From Candidatus Bathyarchaeota archaeon (GTDB lineage: Archaea > Thermoproteota > Bathyarchaeia > Bathyarchaeales > Bathycorpusculaceae), in contig DAOUTL010000069.1 of NCBI GenBank assembly GCA_030626685.1, positions 1 to 6,935 on the forward strand: a stretch of DNA of 6,935 bases, given 5' to 3'. Position 1 is the stretch's first letter. Each line of letters begins with the position of its first letter. Of this stretch, positions 4,638-6,935 are shown piece by piece. Made by a program: the position numbers and the translations under genes. The notes beneath the pieces are model-generated. The model was not told the origin of the DNA, made no database searches, and worked only from the letters and a program-made list of their open reading frames with translations.

Positions 4638-5213
4638 ATGAGTTCTGTTGAAAGAAAAACCGTCTATTTCAAGGTTGCAGGCAAGCAGAACACCGATGTC
4701 TTATTGAACCTCGTCAAAGAATACGTGAAGAAAGAAAACATAAAAGATATCGTGATCGCTTCAACAACCGGTGAAGCAGGAGCAAAAGCATCTAAAATTT
4801 TCAAAGGATACAACATCGTCGTGGTTACACATTGTTTTGGTTTTCGAGAACCCGGAGAATTTGAGTTGCAAGAAGAGTATAAAAAAGAGATTATGGAAAA
4901 TGGTGCAAAAATCTTCACGGGCGTCCATGCCTTAAGCAGTGTGGAACGGGCAATTCGCAAAGATTTCGGCACAATCCAACCTTTAGAATTAATCGCTAAT
5001 ACGCTTAGGCTCATGGGTGAAGGAACAAAAGTATGCGTAGAAATTACTTTGATGGCAGCGGACGCTGGTTTAATTGCAGTTGACAGAGACGTTGTTGCCA
5101 TCGCTGGGACCGGTAGAGGTGCAGACACGGCGCTTCGAATGCAACCTGCAAACACTTCAAGATTCTTCGATTTAAAAATAAGGGAAGTTATAGCAAAGCC
5201 GCGTGATTTCTAA
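4638..5213 (+). CDS. Stand-alone pyruvate kinase alpha/beta (C-terminal) domain-like protein (COG1751-like), function unknown
   Basis: This 191-residue protein resembles the archaeal family whose fold matches the C-terminal alpha/beta domain of pyruvate kinase but lacks the catalytic barrel; Archaeoglobus AF0103 is the member I recall. It is therefore not a pyruvate kinase. Visible segments are IKDIVIASTTGEAGAKA (35-51), NIVVVTHCFGFREPGEFEL (59-77), TGVHALSSVERAIR (94-107), a helix before VCVEITLMAADAGLI (132-146), and AIAGTGRGADTALRMQPANT (154-173). The STTGEAG and GTGRGAD loops suggest binding of a phosphorylated or nucleotide-like ligand, by inference. No signal peptide or membrane segment is present, so it is cytoplasmic. 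The ATG start is supported by GGTGA at good spacing. It has its own promoter and lies 79 nt before the MFS gene, which may be co-transcribed; this does not reveal its job. Confidence 0.85.
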   Translation: MSSVERKTVYFKVAGKQNTDVLLNLVKEYVKKENIKDIVIASTTGEAGAKASKIFKGYNIVVVTHCFGFREPGEFELQEEYKKEIMENGAKIFTGVHALSSVERAIRKDFGTIQPLELIANTLRLMGEGTKVCVEITLMAADAGLIAVDRDVVAIAGTGRGADTALRMQPANTSRFFDLKIREVIAKPRDF

Positions 5214-5249
5214 AAATTATGGTAGATACTTCATAAAACATTATTAAGA

Positions 5250-5305
5250 CCGTTAGTTAAGAGAAAAACTCCCTAAGGATGGAGCTAAACCGTTGAAACT
5301 AACGG
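5250..5305 (+). promoter_or_regulatory. Possible translation-control hairpins at the MFS start codon
   Basis: CCGTTAGTT (5250-5258) is a perfect 9-bp complement of AACTAACGG (5297-5305). Between them CTCC (5269-5272) can pair with GGAG (5281-5284), the ribosome site. CCGTT (5290-5294), which overlaps the TTG start, can instead pair locally with AACGG (5301-5305). The long-range and local stems exclude each other, as in an RNA switch. Whether the transcript starts upstream of 5250 is not known. Confidence 0.35.
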
Positions 5306-6588
5306 AACTGAAGGAAGAATTTTCTTTCTTTAAAGGAAACTATCTAATACTGATTATAAGCTGGATTTTAATGGATTTTGCCGGAGAACTACCTGGAACA
5401 TACTATTCAGACTATGTCATCCAACTTGGCGGAAGCCCAACTATCCTAGGATTAATCACCCTGGTTTCAATGCTGGCTTTAGCCTCTGTCCAGTTTCCAG
5501 GAGGATATTTAGCGGACAAGTATGGAAGACGATGGCTCGTTTCAACCCTAACATTCGGTGTAGCCCTTTCATACATTTTTTATGCATCTGCTCTAAGCTG
5601 GCACTTCATCCTAATTGGAGCCACGATACAGAATCTATGCTTGCTTTACCAACCAGCATTAAACGCTATGATGGCTGATTCACTGCCGCCTGAAAAGCGA
5701 GGGATGGGATTTTCCATCTTAAACTTGATAATGAGCGTGTCAACAACCCCTGCCCCAGCAGTAGCTCTTTTACTGGTGGCTACTTACGGGTCGGAAATGG
5801 GTATGAGAATAGCGTACACAATTGTTACAATTTTGTTTCTTGCAGCGGCAACCGTGCGACTAAAGCTAAAGAAAAGCATGAAAGATGTAGAGAAACTAAA
5901 CTTGAAAGAAGCATTACATTCTTATCCTAAAGCTCTGAAAGAGGGAATAAACGTTTGGAAAGTGGTGCCGCGCTCAACATTATTCTTATTCTTCTCCATG
6001 CTTATTGTGCGATCCTCATTCGCCATGACATCGGCGCTCTTCTTGGTTTACGCCTTCTACGAACTTAAAATAGGAGGTACACCTAATCCAGCACTTTATG
6101 CTTCAGAAGCAGATCCTGCTCTCCAGCTCGCCCGCATTAAATGGGGTTATGTTATGATTGCCTTGTTTATATGCATGATAATTTTGTCTCTTCCAACTGG
6201 AAAGCTGATCGATAAGGTTGGTAGAAAAATTCCTTTAATCATGTCTGGTTTCGTGATTATTCCAGCCGTCATGCTTTTTGTTTATGGGAATTATTCAACC
6301 CTCTTTATAGTTATGATTCTTATCGGGTTTGCGCAGCTCCTCGGTTTTTCAGCCTACCAAACATTGTTCGCTGATCTTGTTCCACAAGCACAACGTGGAA
6401 AAGTTACTGGCTCGATGAATTTTTTTACCTACATATTCATGGCTATTGGCGGAATAATGGGTGGACTGTTATATGATAACGTGTCTCCACAGCTTCCATT
6501 CCTTCTCATGCCCATCCTCATTGTTCCATCAATTTTCCTAATAGTTTTTCATGTGCACGAGCCTGAACCGAAGGAAAGAGAAGCCTAA
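5293..6588 (+). CDS. Major facilitator superfamily transporter, 12 transmembrane segments, substrate unknown
   Basis: A 431-residue integral membrane protein of the major facilitator superfamily, DHA1/sugar-porter-like. The N-terminal half has TM1 at about 17-36 and TM2 at 50-68. The signature loop-2-3 motif A reads GGYLADKYGRR (70-80), and further helices lie near 84-103, 105-125, 141-163 and 171-189. A charged central loop (190-225) precedes the second half, where helices lie near 229-256, 284-301, 315-332, 336-357, 374-394 and 402-420. Motif A is echoed there as GKLIDKVGRK (303-312). MADSLPPEKRG (127-137) and ADLVPQAQRG (360-369) are the matching loops at the ends of TM4 and TM10. TTG 5293 is chosen because GGAG (5281-5284) lies 8 nt upstream; the ATG at 5279 stops after five codons. 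Substrate cannot be told from the motifs; drug, sugar or organic acid export or import are all possible. Confidence 0.92.
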   Translation: MKLTELKEEFSFFKGNYLILIISWILMDFAGELPGTYYSDYVIQLGGSPTILGLITLVSMLALASVQFPGGYLADKYGRRWLVSTLTFGVALSYIFYASALSWHFILIGATIQNLCLLYQPALNAMMADSLPPEKRGMGFSILNLIMSVSTTPAPAVALLLVATYGSEMGMRIAYTIVTILFLAAATVRLKLKKSMKDVEKLNLKEALHSYPKALKEGINVWKVVPRSTLFLFFSMLIVRSSFAMTSALFLVYAFYELKIGGTPNPALYASEADPALQLARIKWGYVMIALFICMIILSLPTGKLIDKVGRKIPLIMSGFVIIPAVMLFVYGNYSTLFIVMILIGFAQLLGFSAYQTLFADLVPQAQRGKVTGSMNFFTYIFMAIGGIMGGLLYDNVSPQLPFLLMPILIVPSIFLIVFHVHEPEPKEREA

Positions 6589-6594
6589 GGCTTC
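6580..6594 (+). terminator. Small hairpin with the MFS stop codon in its loop
   Basis: GAAGCC (6580-6585) and GGCTTC (6589-6594) form a perfect 6-bp stem whose 3-nt loop is the TAA stop. No T-run follows directly; the first is TTTTTT near 6679-6683, so termination is probably there. The hairpin could protect the mRNA 3' end or be chance. Confidence 0.3.
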
Positions 6595-6703
6595 ACAATG
6601 ATCAAGAAAGTGGAAAGGATGAATGAAAATCTGCTGAAGACTTGCACGCATCCGTCAGTTGTTAGAATCTTTGAACGTTTTTTACTTGTGTGCAGAAAGC
6701 ATG
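6589..6703. other. Short convergent intergenic region between MFS and GNAT genes
   Basis: It lies between two genes that face each other. A 44-codon frame (6598-6732, ATG start, ends in the cysteine-rich HCCRVC) fills it but overlaps the GNAT tail by 29 bases and has no recognised motif or ribosome site. A T-run at about 6678-6683 could terminate the MFS transcript. Confidence 0.4.
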
Positions 6704-6935
6704 TTAGACTTCACTGCTGTCGCGTTTGCTGAAGTATATTATGTCACGATGTTCAACGTAGCCGCATTCCTTAAACAACTTTTTTGATGTAGCGTTGTAA
6801 TCTTCGATTAAGGCGCAGAAAATTCTGATGCCATATTTCCCAAGTATTTTTTCGGACTCAGCAATTAAAGCCTTAGCAATCCCTCGATGTCTGTAATCGG
6901 GGTCAACGGCTAAGCGGTTTACCCAGCCTTTTCGC
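6704..6935 (-). CDS. GNAT-family N-acetyltransferase, C-terminal fragment (runs off the window)
   Basis: On the minus strand a frame from the window edge (first full codon 6934-6932) to TAA at 6706-6704 encodes 76 residues. RLAVDPDYRHRGIAKALI is GNAT motif A: a beta strand, then R-x-x-G-x-A (R15, G18, A20 of the fragment), the loop holding the acetyl-CoA pyrophosphate. ALIEDYNATSKKLFKECGYVE is the matching motif B, with the N-x-x-a-x-x-l-F-x-x-x-G-Y pattern typical of the family. The C-terminus ends soon after the last strand, IIYFSKRD. The N-terminal substrate-binding half lies outside the window, so the acceptor (protein N-terminus, amino acid or small molecule) is unknown. It converges on the MFS gene and so belongs to a separate transcript. 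Confidence 0.88.
   Translation of the reverse strand, partial: RKGWVNRLAVDPDYRHRGIAKALIAESEKILGKYGIRIFCALIEDYNATSKKLFKECGYVEHRDIIYFSKRDSSEV

Noticed and set aside
4664..5155. 163-codon antisense open frame across the PK-C-like gene
   Set aside because: It mirrors the codon structure of a well-supported gene on the plus strand and shows no family motif; a typical shadow frame.
6598..6643. C/D box guide RNA (ATGATCA as box C, CTGA as box D)
   Set aside because: Box C has a mismatch in its core and the internal D'/C' spacing is wrong; no convincing guide layout.
6598..6732. 44-codon frame downstream of the MFS gene ending in HCCRVC
   Set aside because: No ribosome site, no recognised motif, and it overlaps the end of the convergent GNAT gene; mentioned only as part of the intergenic region.
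1..6935. CRISPR array, insertion sequence, integrase or toxin-antitoxin system
   Set aside because: No regularly spaced repeats, terminal inverted repeats with transposase motifs, or toxin-antitoxin-like gene pairs. The PIN domain gene is Nob1 (zinc ribbon, length, context), not a VapC toxin.

Overview
The window looks like a contig piece from an uncultivated archaeon, most likely of the TACK group (a Bathyarchaeia-like lineage is my best guess, by inference). The signs are an archaeal IF-5A with a hypusine site, an archaeal Nob1 (PIN domain plus zinc ribbon), an archaeal NAD kinase, a two-subunit aconitase X of the phosphomevalonate dehydratase type, and a tRNA gene carrying two tiny introns with bulge-helix-bulge (BHB) splice motifs. 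The body of the sequence is AT-rich (about 40% GC by hand count for 151-300). TATA-like boxes and GGTG/GGAG ribosome sites precede some genes, and several genes appear to start with TTG or GTG.

Layout. Bases 1-178 carry the GC-rich (about 59%) C-terminal end of a peptidase S74 / endosialidase-chaperone domain protein. This runs directly into the 3' third of an archaeal HD-superfamily phosphohydrolase gene (159-557), so two unrelated gene fragments are joined near 149-170. Next come the two aconitase X subunits (558-983 and 991-2166), predicted mevalonate-5-phosphate dehydratase of the archaeal mevalonate pathway. A tRNA-Glu(UUC) gene follows (2214-2334), split by a 25-nt D-arm intron and an 18-nt anticodon-loop intron. 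A gene-free stretch rich in inverted repeats (2335-2599) separates it from aIF5A on the minus strand (2600-2992).

From a shared divergent promoter region, NAD kinase (3079-3942) and Nob1 (3920-4471) run on the plus strand and overlap by 23 nt. A regulatory-looking intergenic region (4472-4637) has a 16-bp perfect palindrome, an A/T hairpin and a TATA-like box ahead of a stand-alone pyruvate-kinase C-terminal-like protein (4638-5213). Then comes a 12-TM MFS transporter (5293-6588) whose ribosome site and start codon sit inside possible alternative hairpins. The window ends with the C-terminal part of a GNAT acetyltransferase on the minus strand (6704-6935).

Most genes are housekeeping: isoprenoid precursor synthesis, NADP supply, 16S rRNA maturation and translation. 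The most distinctive points are the doubly interrupted tRNA-Glu gene, the foreign-looking junction at the left end, and the possible RNA switch at the MFS start. I found no CRISPR array, insertion sequence or defence system.
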